Source of the DNA: DASQFQ01 sp963730115
GTDB lineage: Bacteria; Actinomycetota; Thermoleophilia; Solirubrobacterales; Solirubrobacteraceae
Length of the DNA stretch: 64,000 bases
Assembly (NCBI GenBank): GCA_963730115.1
Contig: CAVSQM010000006.1
Span: forward strand, 248,001 to 312,000
Direction of reading: 5' to 3'
Both the position numbers and the translations under genes were made by a program. How positions within the stretch are numbered: the stretch's first letter is position 1; each line of letters starts with the position of its first letter. The notes beneath the pieces are model-generated. The model was not told the origin of the DNA. It made no database searches and saw only the letters and a program-made list of their open reading frames with translations. Shown piece by piece: positions 1 through 8,211 of the stretch.

Positions 1-2
1 CG

Positions 3-1100
3 CGCCGCGCCGCGCTGCCCGTGGGATTCGCGGTGGCGTTGGTCGGGGTGCTGATCTTCGCCGGCGGCCCGCTGCACGCGTTCAGCGACGCGCTGCGGCG
101 TGCGCTCGAGGCCGACCCGCGCTGGGTGCTCGCCGCCGTCGGCTTCGAGGTGATCTCGTTCACGGGCTACATCGCATTGCTGTGGATGGTCGGCGAGCGA
201 GCCACCCCGCGACTGGGCCTCCGCGCGAGCGCCGAGGTGACCCTGGCCGGCGCCGCTGTCACCCGCCTGCTGCCGACCGGCGGCGCGGGCGGCGTCGCCC
301 TGACGCTGTGGGCGTTCCGCCGCACCGGCCTGGAGGCGCGCGACGCCACGCGGACGCTGCTGACCTTCCTCGTCCTCCTCTACGCGGTCTTCCTGCTCTC
401 GATCGCCGTCGCCGGCGCGCTGCTGGCCGTCGGGCTCGGCGGCGAGGGCGGGCACGTCGTGATCGCCGCCGGCGCCGGCGCCGGCGCCACCGTCGCGATG
501 GCCCTCGCGCTCACCGCCGCCCTGCTGCGCCCGCAGCCCAACGGCCGCGTGAGCCGTGCCGCGGCGACGCTCGGCGAGGGCGTGCGCGGCGCCGCCACGT
601 TCGTCCGCGAGGCCGACCCGCGCCTGCTCGGCGCGCCGATCTGGTGGGCGTTCGACGCCGCGGTCCTCTACGGCATGCTCAACGCGTTCGGCGCCCCGCC
701 CGCCATCGCGGTCGTCGTGCTCGGCTACTTCGTCGGCATGGTCGCCAACACGATCCCGCTCCCCGGCGCGGTGAGCGGCGGCATGGTCGGCGTCCTGCTG
801 GCGTTCGGCGTCGAGGCCGACCTCGCGCTCGCCTCGGTGCTGTCCTACCGCGCGCTGGCCATCTGGCTGCCCGCCCCCGTCGGCCTCGCAGCACTCGGCA
901 GCCTGCGCCGCACGGTCGCCCGCTGGGGCGCCGAGGAGGCCGCCCTCGGCGCCGCGGAGGACGCGCCCGTGGTCGCGCCGCAGCTGCCCGCCGCCGCGCC
1001 CGCTCCCACGGCACCGGCGTTCGGCCGCGCGCCCCAGGTGCCCGCTCCCGCGCCGCGCCGCTGGTCGCCCGCGCCCGAGCCCGCCCTCAACCCGGCATGA
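3..1100 (+). CDS. Lysylphosphatidylglycerol synthase TM-region family membrane protein (5' partial)
   Basis: Integral membrane protein of the lysylphosphatidylglycerol-synthase TM-region superfamily (UPF0104 type). Repeated hydrophobic helices cover most of its length, and the family-typical segment LPTGGAGGVALTLWAFRRTG lies near residue 85. It has only the membrane half, with no C-terminal aminoacyl-transferase domain, so it is more likely a flippase-like or lipid-handling protein than a full MprF. The reading frame is open to the left edge and a GTG at 21 begins close to the first helix, so the true start is probably outside the window. The C-terminal 60 residues are Pro/Ala-rich and low-complexity. 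The stop overlaps the next start by 4 nt (ATGA), so it is translationally coupled to the DedA gene. The substrate cannot be told from sequence. Confidence 0.85.
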   Translation, partial: RRAALPVGFAVALVGVLIFAGGPLHAFSDALRRALEADPRWVLAAVGFEVISFTGYIALLWMVGERATPRLGLRASAEVTLAGAAVTRLLPTGGAGGVALTLWAFRRTGLEARDATRTLLTFLVLLYAVFLLSIAVAGALLAVGLGGEGGHVVIAAGAGAGATVAMALALTAALLRPQPNGRVSRAAATLGEGVRGAATFVREADPRLLGAPIWWAFDAAVLYGMLNAFGAPPAIAVVVLGYFVGMVANTIPLPGAVSGGMVGVLLAFGVEADLALASVLSYRALAIWLPAPVGLAALGSLRRTVARWGAEEAALGAAEDAPVVAPQLPAAAPAPTAPAFGRAPQVPAPAPRRWSPAPEPALNPA

Positions 1101-1831
1101 GCTACGCGCCCACCCCCGCCGCAGCGCGCGGCGGCCACCGCGCCGCGCTGCTCGCCGTCGGGCTGCTGGGCGCCACGCTATTCGCCCTCGTCCAGGCCGG
1201 CGTCGTGCAGGCGCCCGACCTCGAAGGCGCGCTCGCCGACCTCTCCGACACGCTCGGCGCCTGGACCTACGCGCTCGTCGGCGCGCTCGCGTTCCTCGAG
1301 ACCGGCGCGTTCGTCGGCCTCGTGGCGCCCGGCGAGACCGCGGTCGTGCTCGGCGGCGTGGTCGCCGCCGAGGGCGGCGTGTCGCTGCCGCTGATGCTGC
1401 TCATCACCTGGGTCGCCGCCGCGCTGGGCGACCTCGCGAGCTTCTACCTCGGCCGCCGACTCGGCCGGCGCTTCCTCGTCACGCACGGTCCGCGCCTCGG
1501 CGTCACCACGCCGCGGCTCGCGCGCGTCGACGAGTTCTTCGAGCGCCACGGCGGCAAGGCGATCCTCATCGGCCGCTTCGTCGGCATCGTTCGCGCCGTC
1601 GCCCCGTTCCTCGCCGGCTCGTCGGGCATGCGCCTGCGCAGCTTCCTGCCCTGGTCGCTGCTCGGCACCGCCGCCTGGGCGGCCACCTTCACGATGGTCG
1701 GCTACGCCTTCCACGACTCCTTCAGCACCGCCGCCGGGCACCTCACGCACGCGGCGTTCGCCGGCGCCATCGTCGCCGCCGTCGTGCTCACGGTCCGCGC
1801 GCGTCGCCGAGCACGCCGAGTCACTCATTAG
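1097..1831 (+). CDS. DedA family membrane protein
   Basis: DedA/SNARE-associated family protein of 244 aa, related to undecaprenyl-phosphate and phospholipid flippases. The signature regions are visible: GAFVGLVAPGETAVVLGG near residue 70 and GRFVGIVRAVAPFLAGSSGM near residue 160, with the conserved Arg residues. About five hydrophobic segments are present and the C-terminus is Arg-rich (cytoplasmic). The ATG at 1097 overlaps the preceding stop. Pairing with an LPG-synthase-like membrane protein suggests a shared job in envelope lipid transport or membrane homeostasis; that link is inference. A long inverted repeat starts 9 nt after the stop. Confidence 0.9.
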   Translation: MSYAPTPAAARGGHRAALLAVGLLGATLFALVQAGVVQAPDLEGALADLSDTLGAWTYALVGALAFLETGAFVGLVAPGETAVVLGGVVAAEGGVSLPLMLLITWVAAALGDLASFYLGRRLGRRFLVTHGPRLGVTTPRLARVDEFFERHGGKAILIGRFVGIVRAVAPFLAGSSGMRLRSFLPWSLLGTAAWAATFTMVGYAFHDSFSTAAGHLTHAAFAGAIVAAVVLTVRARRRARRVTH

Positions 1832-1840
1832 TTAGTGATA

Positions 1841-1871
1841 TTTGAGCGAACGATTTCACTGATCGCTCAAA
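1841..1871. promoter_or_regulatory. Inverted repeat (candidate operator) upstream of winged-helix regulator
   Basis: Perfect 9-bp arms TTTGAGCGA (1841-1849) and TCGCTCAAA (1863-1871) are separated by 13 nt, with arm centres 22 bp apart, about two helical turns. No T-tract follows, so it is a better operator than terminator. It lies 42 bp upstream of a TATAAA -10 box and could be the binding site of the regulator it precedes. Confidence 0.5.
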
Positions 1872-1912
1872 ACCACCAAGCAGAGCGGGAAACGGCCATC
1901 GGCCGGAACCTG

Positions 1913-1918
1913 TATAAA
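1913..1918 (+). promoter_or_regulatory. -10 box (TATAAA), probably leaderless
   Basis: TATAAA ends 7 nt before the TTG at 1926. This is the spacing expected if transcription starts at or next to the start codon, and there is no Shine-Dalgarno in between. No convincing -35 is seen. Confidence 0.45.
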
Positions 1919-1925
1919 GTCGTTC

Positions 1926-2549
1926 TTGACCGCGCAGAATGATCTGCGCGAACAACCCTTTCACCAAATGCCCCAGTCACGGACGACAAGCCGCCAACTC
2001 GATGAGCGCCTGGCGAAGGCGCTCTCCCATCCGCTTCGGCAACGGATCCTGCAACGCCTCAACGAAGGCGGCGTGAAGAGCCCGAACGAGCTCTCGCGCG
2101 ACCTCGGCGACCCGCTGGGGAACGTCAGCTACCACGTGCGCATCCTGCGTGAGCTCGACTGTGTGGAGCTGGTGCGCACCGAGCAGCGGCGCGGCGCGCT
2201 CGAGCACTACTACCGGGCCACCGCGCAACCCTGGCTCGACGACGAGCAGTGGGCCCGACTGCCGGCGGCGTTCCGCCGCAAGCAGCTCGGCCGCACGCTG
2301 TCGGAGCTGCTCGAGTCGGCGGGCGAGTCCAGCTCGGCGGGTGGCTTCGATCACCCCGAGGCGATGGTCACGCACGTGCCGCTCGAGCTCGACGAGCAGG
2401 GCTGGAGCGACGTCGTGAAGCTCCTCAACGACACGCTCGAGTCGGCGATGAAGATCCAGGGCGAGAGTCAGAAGCGGCAGGACGAGCCCGGCGCGGGGAT
2501 CCGCACCGAGCTCGGCATCCTGCACTTTCGCCGTCCTGCGTCAGCCTAG
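1926..2549 (+). CDS. ArsR-like winged-helix transcriptional regulator
   Basis: Helix-turn-helix regulator of 207 aa. An ArsR/HTH_20-type winged helix spans residues about 25-100: LAKALSHPLRQRILQRL, then a recognition region around GNVSYHVRILRELDCVELV. A roughly 100-residue C-terminal domain follows, with GGFDHPEAMVTHVPLELDEQ near residue 137 and no metal-binding Cys motif. The TTG at 1926 is taken as start because TATAAA sits 7 nt upstream. An in-frame ATG at 1968 (MPQSRTTS) is the alternative, but it has no better ribosome-binding site. The protein is clearly paralogous to the product of 3864-4517, sharing the winged helix and the GGFDH C-terminal segment. Its ligand is unknown. The upstream inverted repeat may be an autoregulatory operator. 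Confidence 0.85.
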   Translation: MTAQNDLREQPFHQMPQSRTTSRQLDERLAKALSHPLRQRILQRLNEGGVKSPNELSRDLGDPLGNVSYHVRILRELDCVELVRTEQRRGALEHYYRATAQPWLDDEQWARLPAAFRRKQLGRTLSELLESAGESSSAGGFDHPEAMVTHVPLELDEQGWSDVVKLLNDTLESAMKIQGESQKRQDEPGAGIRTELGILHFRRPASA

Positions 2550-2559
2550 GGGCGCCAGA

Positions 2560-3351
2560 TCATCCCGACCTCCCCTCGCGACGCGTGACGAACACGGCCT
2601 TGCCGTGGAGCTCCTCGTCGAGCTCCGCATCGAGGATCGCGCCCGGGCGCTGACCCAGCACCGCCGCGACCTCCAGACCGGCCTCCTCGATGAGCTCGCA
2701 GAGCTCGTCGATCGGGTGATGGCGGTGACGCTGCCGGCTCAGTGAGCGGCGCCACAGCCCGTCGCCCTGGTGGGCGAAGACGTCGATGACCACCTCGGCC
2801 TCGCCGCCGGGGTGATCGAGCTCGGCCAGCTCGCCGCGCCACCGCAGCAGCAGGTCGTCGTCCTCCACCACGACGTCAGGGACCTGACGGTACGCCGCCA
2901 GGGTGTTGACGTCGAAGATCAGCAGCCCGCCCGGCGCGAGGTTCTCGCGCATCCCTGCGAGTGCGTCGCGAACCTCACCTGGGTCGAGAAGGTGGTTGAT
3001 CGCATCATCGATGCACGTGATGAGGTCGAACTCGCCGAACAGGGGGAGGCGGCGCATGTCGGCGACGTGCACGTCGGCACGCGCTCCCACCTTGCGCTGG
3101 GCGATCTCGACCATGTCGGGAGAGATGTCGCAGGCCGTGACGTCGAAGCCGCGGTCGAGCAGGGGCATGAAGCTCTTGCCGGTGCCGCAGCCGACATCGA
3201 GGACACGACGGCCGAGGAGGCCCTGCTCGCGCGCGACACGCAGGATTGCGGTGAGCCATGGTCCGTACTCGTACTCCGCCGTGAGTAGGTCGTAGACGGG
3301 CGCGAGTACCGCGTACGCCCGTGTGGAATCGGACTCCAGGGTGAGGGTCAT
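2560..3351 (-). CDS. Class I SAM-dependent methyltransferase
   Basis: Rossmann-fold methyltransferase of 263 aa. Motif I VLDVGCGTGKSFMPLLDRG lies near residue 50, the acidic residue of motif II falls in VTACDISPDMVEIA, and the post-motif CIDDAINHLLDPGEV is typical of small-molecule methyltransferases (Methyltransf_25/UbiE-like). The methyl acceptor cannot be predicted. The start is the ATG at 3351 (MTLTLESDS), preceded by AAGAGGG. Longer in-frame starts upstream would run into the divergent sigma-factor gene. It is transcribed divergently from the ECF sigma factor at 3406, with only 54 nt between them, so the two may share regulation. Confidence 0.88.
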   Translation of the reverse strand: MTLTLESDSTRAYAVLAPVYDLLTAEYEYGPWLTAILRVAREQGLLGRRVLDVGCGTGKSFMPLLDRGFDVTACDISPDMVEIAQRKVGARADVHVADMRRLPLFGEFDLITCIDDAINHLLDPGEVRDALAGMRENLAPGGLLIFDVNTLAAYRQVPDVVVEDDDLLLRWRGELAELDHPGGEAEVVIDVFAHQGDGLWRRSLSRQRHRHHPIDELCELIEEAGLEVAAVLGQRPGAILDAELDEELHGKAVFVTRREGRSG

Positions 3352-3405
3352 GGTTGGTAGACCCTCTTGACTGTTCAGTTTGTTACAGCGTTGGCGAGGT
3401 GACCG

Positions 3406-3867
3406 TTGGCCGAGTGGAATTGGGACCTCGTCCGCGCGCAATGCCTGCGGGAGGCGCGCGGCGTGCTCGGGTCGTCCGGGACGGCCGAGGATGCAGCGCA
3501 GGAGGCGGCCGTCCGCGCATGGCGGCGACGAGAGAGCTGTCAGAACCCGGATCGGCCGGCGCCGTGGATCTCACGCATCGCCCGCAACGAGGCGCTGCGG
3601 TTCGTACGGCCAAATTGCTCCGAGCTACTTGAGGAAAACGACGTCTTGGCCGAAGATTCGCACGAGGATGACGTGCTGGGGAAGACCGATCTCGCGAGGG
3701 CGATCGACGACCTCCCAGGCCTCGACCGCGAGCTCGTGCGCGGCCGCTTCTGGGACGATTTGGACTATCGCCAGCTCAGTTTGCGCCTCGACATCTCCGA
3801 GGGTGCGGCTAGGGTTCGCCTTCACCGCGCACTGGGGCGCTTGAGGGAGACATTGGTGGAGACATGA
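3406..3867 (+). CDS. ECF-type sigma-70 family RNA polymerase sigma factor
   Basis: Short ECF sigma factor of 153 aa. Region 2 lies at about 5-70 (QCLREARGVLGSSGTAEDAA, then AWRRRES and PWISRIARNEALRFVR). Region 4 lies at about 95-150, with a recognition helix in QLSLRLDISEGAARVRLHRA. The start is TTG 3406, supported by GAGGTGA 3396-3402 upstream. The linker is acidic (ENDVLAEDSHEDD). Its stop overlaps the start of the downstream winged-helix gene (ATGA), so the two products should be made in fixed ratio. No classical anti-sigma gene is next to it; the coupled regulator may take that role (inference). Confidence 0.85.
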   Translation: MAEWNWDLVRAQCLREARGVLGSSGTAEDAAQEAAVRAWRRRESCQNPDRPAPWISRIARNEALRFVRPNCSELLEENDVLAEDSHEDDVLGKTDLARAIDDLPGLDRELVRGRFWDDLDYRQLSLRLDISEGAARVRLHRALGRLRETLVET

Positions 3868-4517
3868 AACCGATCACGAACATTGACGATCCCCGCTACG
3901 TGAAAGCGATGAGCCATCCGCTGCGCGTCCGCATCCTCGCGATGCTCGACGAGCGCACGGCGAGCCCGGTCGAGCTGGCCGGCTGGCTCGGCTCCTCGCT
4001 GGGCACCGTCGCCTACCACGTCCGCACGCTCGAGCGCATGGGCCTGGTCGAGCTGGTGCACGAGACCCGCGTGCGCGGCGCGGTCGAGCACCACTACCGC
4101 TCCTGCGGGCGCCCCCAGGTCACCGACGAGGCATGGGCCGCGGCGCCCGCGATCGCCAAGCAGGCGGCCGTCTCGGCCTCGCTGCAGACGATCGACGCCT
4201 ACGCGCGCGCGGCGAGCGCCGCCGGCGGCTTCGACCACGGCAACTCCCACCTCACCCGCACGGCGCTGACGCTCGACGCCCGCGGCTGGAACGAGCTCTC
4301 GCGCGCGTGCATGCGCCTGCTCGAGCAGGTCGACCGCATCGGCGACGCCGCCAAGGAGCGCATCGAGCTCAACCCGCACACCGGCGACACCAAGGACGTC
4401 GCCATGGTGATGATGCTCTTCGAGGCCGCCCGGCTCGCCGCCGAGATCGAGGGCGACCCGGTCGCGGAGCGCCGCCGGCGCCACCGCCGCCCGGTCGGGC
4501 CCACGCTCGCCGACTAG
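3864..4517 (+). CDS. ArsR-like winged-helix regulator coupled to ECF sigma factor
   Basis: Regulator of 217 aa. The winged helix covers residues about 10-85 (KAMSHPLRVRILAMLDERTA, then GTVAYHVRTLERMGLVELV), followed by a C-terminal domain containing GGFDHGNSHLTRTALTLDAR near residue 120. It is a paralogue of the 1926-2549 protein over its full length, and the pair probably arose by local duplication. The ATG overlaps the sigma-factor stop by 4 nt. Coupling of an ECF sigma factor to this kind of regulator instead of a membrane anti-sigma factor is unusual; whether it antagonises the sigma factor or acts independently on DNA is unknown. The C-terminal tail is Arg-rich. Confidence 0.85.
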   Translation: MKPITNIDDPRYVKAMSHPLRVRILAMLDERTASPVELAGWLGSSLGTVAYHVRTLERMGLVELVHETRVRGAVEHHYRSCGRPQVTDEAWAAAPAIAKQAAVSASLQTIDAYARAASAAGGFDHGNSHLTRTALTLDARGWNELSRACMRLLEQVDRIGDAAKERIELNPHTGDTKDVAMVMMLFEAARLAAEIEGDPVAERRRRHRRPVGPTLAD

Positions 4518-4710
4518 GAGCCCGTCAAAGAACAGGCGGTGCGTTCGGGGCGCCCGAGCCGTGGATGCCGGGCGCCGCACGATGGTGAAGCCCATAGTGG
4601 GGTTATGGGCGAGCCGTCGGGTGGCGATCCGGCGCCGCGGATTGGGTGCACCCGGGCGTGCCGACTTCTTTGACGGGTTCCTGGAGCAAGGGGGTCAGAC
4701 CCGGGGGTTC
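4517..4710. repeat. REP/MITE-like inverted repeat region (gene-free stretch 4518-4800)
   Basis: The gene-free interval before 4801 contains a perfect 12-bp inverted repeat, CCCGTCAAAGAA at 4521-4532 and TTCTTTGACGGG at 4666-4677. It extends imperfectly outward (GGAGCCC versus GGAACCC) and encloses about 133 bp. Just to its right is the small palindrome GGGTCAGACCC (4692-4702), a motif type seen in REP sequences. No open frame with coding character is present. It could be a small non-autonomous mobile element, a REP-like repeat or a long-range RNA structure. Copy number elsewhere in the genome would decide. Confidence 0.45.
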
Positions 4711-4800
4711 CCGGATGGTTGGGCCGGCGCGCGGCTGGGAGCGTGCCGACTCGTTGACCGCGCGCAGTCACGAGTCCCCCCATCCGATGCAAGGAACCTC

Positions 4801-5277
4801 ATGCTCAGCAGACGTATCTCTCGCCCGATGGCGACCGTGATGACCGCCGCGGCGCTCGCCGTCGTCGGCGCCGCCCCGGCCATGGCGGGGCCCATCGACC
4901 GCCCGCTGCTCGACACCACCCAGGTCGACTTCGGCAACTCGTGGTCGAACCAGGCGCCGACCTCCGGCGGCACGCTCGACTGGGATACCGGCAACGGCAA
5001 CACCTGCCTCGACGGCCACATCTACCTGAAGAGCGCCAACAACGTCACCGCGCAGGTCTGGCTCGAGATCTACCCGAACGCCGCGCACGGGGCGAACCCG
5101 ATCGCCACCACGAAGAGCGCGAGGAAGACGGCGACCAGCAACGCGCTGAACACGTTCGCGGTCAACGTGCAGTGCCAGAACTCCTCCGGCACGCACGCGC
5201 ACGTCGTCGTGGCCGACGATCACGCCAGCATCGGCGGCGCCCTGCAGCCGACCGCCACCGCATTCGAGAACGAGTAG
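4801..5277 (+). CDS. Secreted protein of unknown function
   Basis: Protein of 158 aa that I do not recognise. A Sec signal peptide spans residues 1-32 (hydrophobic core TVMTAAALAVVGAAPAMAGP, cleavage after AMA). The mature part is about 125 aa, rich in Asn, Thr and Ala, with two Cys residues (NTCLDGH and VQCQNSS) that may form a disulphide, and is predicted to be beta-rich. AAGGAA precedes the ATG at 4801 by 7 nt, so the start is firm. It stands alone between the inverted-repeat region and a strong terminator hairpin, so it is probably monocistronic. Confidence 0.75.
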   Translation: MLSRRISRPMATVMTAAALAVVGAAPAMAGPIDRPLLDTTQVDFGNSWSNQAPTSGGTLDWDTGNGNTCLDGHIYLKSANNVTAQVWLEIYPNAAHGANPIATTKSARKTATSNALNTFAVNVQCQNSSGTHAHVVVADDHASIGGALQPTATAFENE

Positions 5278-5290
5278 TCCGACGACGCTT

Positions 5291-5321
5291 CGCGAGCCCC
5301 CCGCCCCGCGGGGGGCTCGCG
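5291..5321 (+). terminator. Intrinsic terminator-like hairpin
   Basis: Perfect 14-bp stem CGCGAGCCCCCCGC / GCGGGGGGCTCGCG with a CCC loop, 13 nt after the stop at 5277. GACGAC / GTCGTC can extend the base of the stem. It has no U-tract, which is common for terminators in GC-rich actinobacteria. Confidence 0.8.
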
Positions 5322-5327
5322 GTCGTC

Positions 5328-5333
5328 TAGGCT
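5328..5333 (+). promoter_or_regulatory. -10 box TAGGCT for leaderless LuxR gene
   Basis: TAGGCT lies 8 nt before the GTG at 5342 and directly downstream of the terminator hairpin. No Shine-Dalgarno is seen, consistent with a leaderless transcript. Confidence 0.45.
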
Positions 5334-5341
5334 CGCAAGCC

Positions 5342-8176
5342 GTGCCCGAGGCGGAGGGCAGCCGACTCGTTGGATGCGGCCCGGAGCTCGCCGGCCTGGC
5401 CGCGGCGCTCGACGGTCTGCGCTCGCCGCGCGTGGGCTGGGTGGTGGTGAGCGGCGAGCCCGGCAGCGGCAAGACGCGCCTGCTGACCGAGCTGGCCGAC
5501 CGCGCCGACGCCGGCGGCTGCCTGGTGCTCGTGGGCCGCGGCGCGGAGATGGAGCAGGAGCTCCCGTTCGGCGTCTGGGTGTCCGCGCTCGACGATCACG
5601 TCGCGGCGCTCGCACCCGGCCGGCTGGAGCAGCTGGTGGGCGAGCGCCTGCCCGAGCTGGCGCGGGTGCTGCCCTCCGTCGCCCCGGCCGACGTGCCGCT
5701 CCCCGCGCTGCAGGACGAGCGCTTCCGTGCCCATCGCGCGGTGCGCGCGCTGCTCGTGGCGCTTGCCGCCCGGCAACCGCTGGTCGTCATCCTCGATGAC
5801 CTGCACTGGGCGGACGAGGCGTCGCTCGAGCTCCTCGTGCACCTGCTGCGGCGACCGGCACCCGCGCGCATCCTGTGCGCGCTGGCGTTCCGCGACGGGC
5901 AGCTCCCGGCACCGGTGCTCGCCGCGCTCGAGGCGGCGGCGCGCGACAGCAGCGTGCGCGAGCTGCGGCTGGAGCCGCTGTCGGAGCGCGACGCCGACGA
6001 GCTGATCGGCGAGGAGGTGCCACCGCCGGTCCGGCGCGAGCTGTACGCGCAGAGCGGCGGCAACCCGTTCTACCTCCAGGAGCTGGCCCGCGGCGCGCGC
6101 GATGCCCGCGTCCCGGCCTCGATCTCGGCCGCGCTCGGGCAGGAGATCGCCGGGCTCGGCGAGCAGGCGCGGCTGCTGGCGTGCGGTGCGGCCGTCGCGG
6201 GCGATCCGGCGGAGCTGGACGTCGCGACCGCGGCGGCCGGGCTGGACGAGGAGCCTGCGCTCACCGCACTCGACGAGCTCGTGGCGCGCGACGTGCTGCG
6301 CCCGACGGCAGTGCCGCGGCGCTACGCGTTCCGCCACCCGATCGTGCGACGCGCGGTCTACGAGGCGGCGAGCGAGGCGTGGCGGCTCGCAGCGCACGCG
6401 CGGGCCGCCGGCTCGCTCGCGCAGCGGCCGGTCGCGCTGGCCGCGCGGGCGCATCACGTCGAGCGCTCGGCGCGGGTGGGCGACGCGGCGGCGGTCGAGG
6501 TCCTGGAGGCGGCAGCCCGGTCGGCGTCGGCACGCGCGCCGGCCGTCGCCGCGCGCTGGCTGGCAACGGCCCTGCGGCTGCTGCCGGACGCGGACCCGGC
6601 CCGGCGGCTGGGCATGCTCGCCGACCTCGCCGGCGCGCTGGTCGCGACCGGCCGCCCGGCGGCGGCGCTCGACGTGCTCCAGGACGCGCTCGCGACGACC
6701 CCCGCGGAGGCGACCGAGCTGCGGGTGCGCCTCGTCGCGGCGTGCGCGGCGTGCGAGAACGCGCTCGGCCGCCACGGGGCTGCCCACGCGCGCCTGCTCC
6801 ACGCGCTCGCCGAGCTGCCGAGCGAGGCGGCCGCGCTGCAGGTCGAGCTGGCCGCCGACGCGCTCTACGACAGCGACTTCGCGGCGATGCAGTCGTGGGC
6901 CGCCAAGGCGGTGCGCAGCGCCGGCGGCGGCCTCGCCGCGGTCGCCTCGGCGCTGCTCTGCTTCGCCGAGTACGCGCTCGGCCGGCCGGAGCCCGCCGGC
7001 GCGGCCCGCGCGACAGCCGCCGCCGCGCTCGACGGCCTGCCCGACGAGCTGCTCGCCGGCCGCCTCGACCTCCCCTACTACCTGGGGTTCGCCGAGTACT
7101 TCTGCGAGCGCTACGCCGATTCGGCGCGCCACCTCCGGCGCGGCATCGCGCTCGCCCGAGCCACCGGGCAGGGTCAGTTCGTCGTGCAGATGATGGTCGG
7201 GCTCGCGCAGGCGCTCGAGCGCCTCGGCAGCCTCCGCGAGGCACTCGCGACCGCCGAGGCGGCGGTCGAGGCCAGCCGGCTGACGGCGAACCCGCAGGCG
7301 GTCGGCTTCGCGCTCGTCGCCGAGGCGTGGACGGCGGCGGAGCTCGGCGACGTCGACCGCGCGCGTGCGGCAGCCGAGGAGGCCGTCGCCGCGCTGGCCG
7401 CGCTCGACGAGAGCGTGTTCACCAATGCGACGCACGCGCACGTGGGGGTGATCTGGCTCGAGCTCGGGGAGCCCGAGCGCTGCGTCGAGCAGCTGCGGGC
7501 GGCCGGGCTGCCCGCGTTCCCGCAGATCGAGCCCGGGCGGCGCGGCTGGCTCTACAGCGTGCTCGCGCGCGCCGAGCTCGCCCGCGGCGATGCGGTCGCG
7601 GCGGCCGACTGGGCGGAGCGTGCCGAGGCGACGGTGGCCGGGCTCGGCCTGCCGCTGGCCGAGGCGTGGGTGCTCCACGCCCGCGCGCTGATCGCCCTCG
7701 ACGGCGGCGACGCGCCCGGCGCCGTCGCGCTCGCGCTCGAGGCCGCCGAGCGGGCCGAGGCGGTCGCCGCGCCCGTCCCGGCGGCGCGCTGCCGGATGCT
7801 CGCCGGGGTCGCGCTGGCCGAGAGCGACGACCAGGATCGCGCGGTCGAGCTGCTCACGCTCGCCGAGCGCGAGCTCGCGGTGTGCGAGGCGCACCGCTAC
7901 CGCGACGAGGCCGCGCGCGAGCTCCGCCGCCTCGGCCTGCGCGTCAGCACGCGCCAGCGGCGCTTCGGCCGCGGCGAGGGGCTCGCCGCGCTGAGCGGTC
8001 GCGAGCGGGAGATCGCCGACCGCGTCGCCGGCGGCGCCACGAACCGCGAGATCGCGGACCAGCTCTTCCTCTCGCAGAAGACGGTGGAGGGCCACCTCAC
8101 CAACGTGTTCGCCAAGCTCGGCGTCGCCTCGCGGGCGGAGGTCGCCGAGGCCGTCGGGCGATCGCGCGACAACTGA
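5342..8176 (+). CDS. Large AAA-ATPase LuxR-family (LAL/MalT-like) transcriptional regulator
   Basis: LAL-type regulator of 944 aa. The N-terminal STAND/AAA_16 ATPase has Walker A GEPGSGKT (38-45) and Walker B VVILDDLHWADEA (near 145). The middle is a long Ala-rich helical array (about 330-860), probably TPR-like, for ligand or protein sensing. The C-terminal LuxR helix-turn-helix is at about 880-940 (LSGREREIADRVAGGATNRE, then LFLSQKTVEGHLTNVFAKLG). The family uses ATP/ADP-controlled oligomerisation to activate target promoters. The GTG at 5342 is chosen because it sits just before the ATPase domain and 8 nt after a TAGGCT -10 box. The regulated genes are not obvious; the adjacent membrane protein and ECF-fusion gene downstream are candidates. 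Confidence 0.92.
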   Translation: MPEAEGSRLVGCGPELAGLAAALDGLRSPRVGWVVVSGEPGSGKTRLLTELADRADAGGCLVLVGRGAEMEQELPFGVWVSALDDHVAALAPGRLEQLVGERLPELARVLPSVAPADVPLPALQDERFRAHRAVRALLVALAARQPLVVILDDLHWADEASLELLVHLLRRPAPARILCALAFRDGQLPAPVLAALEAAARDSSVRELRLEPLSERDADELIGEEVPPPVRRELYAQSGGNPFYLQELARGARDARVPASISAALGQEIAGLGEQARLLACGAAVAGDPAELDVATAAAGLDEEPALTALDELVARDVLRPTAVPRRYAFRHPIVRRAVYEAASEAWRLAAHARAAGSLAQRPVALAARAHHVERSARVGDAAAVEVLEAAARSASARAPAVAARWLATALRLLPDADPARRLGMLADLAGALVATGRPAAALDVLQDALATTPAEATELRVRLVAACAACENALGRHGAAHARLLHALAELPSEAAALQVELAADALYDSDFAAMQSWAAKAVRSAGGGLAAVASALLCFAEYALGRPEPAGAARATAAAALDGLPDELLAGRLDLPYYLGFAEYFCERYADSARHLRRGIALARATGQGQFVVQMMVGLAQALERLGSLREALATAEAAVEASRLTANPQAVGFALVAEAWTAAELGDVDRARAAAEEAVAALAALDESVFTNATHAHVGVIWLELGEPERCVEQLRAAGLPAFPQIEPGRRGWLYSVLARAELARGDAVAAADWAERAEATVAGLGLPLAEAWVLHARALIALDGGDAPGAVALALEAAERAEAVAAPVPAARCRMLAGVALAESDDQDRAVELLTLAERELAVCEAHRYRDEAARELRRLGLRVSTRQRRFGRGEGLAALSGREREIADRVAGGATNREIADQLFLSQKTVEGHLTNVFAKLGVASRAEVAEAVGRSRDN

Positions 8177-8211
8177 CCAACCTTGCGGCCGGCGCGTGGG
8201 TCACGCCCGGC

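Noticed and set aside
5327..8095. Long antisense open frame opposite the LuxR regulator gene
   Set aside because: It is rich in Arg, Gly and Ala with no domain signals, as expected for the complementary strand of a GC-rich gene.
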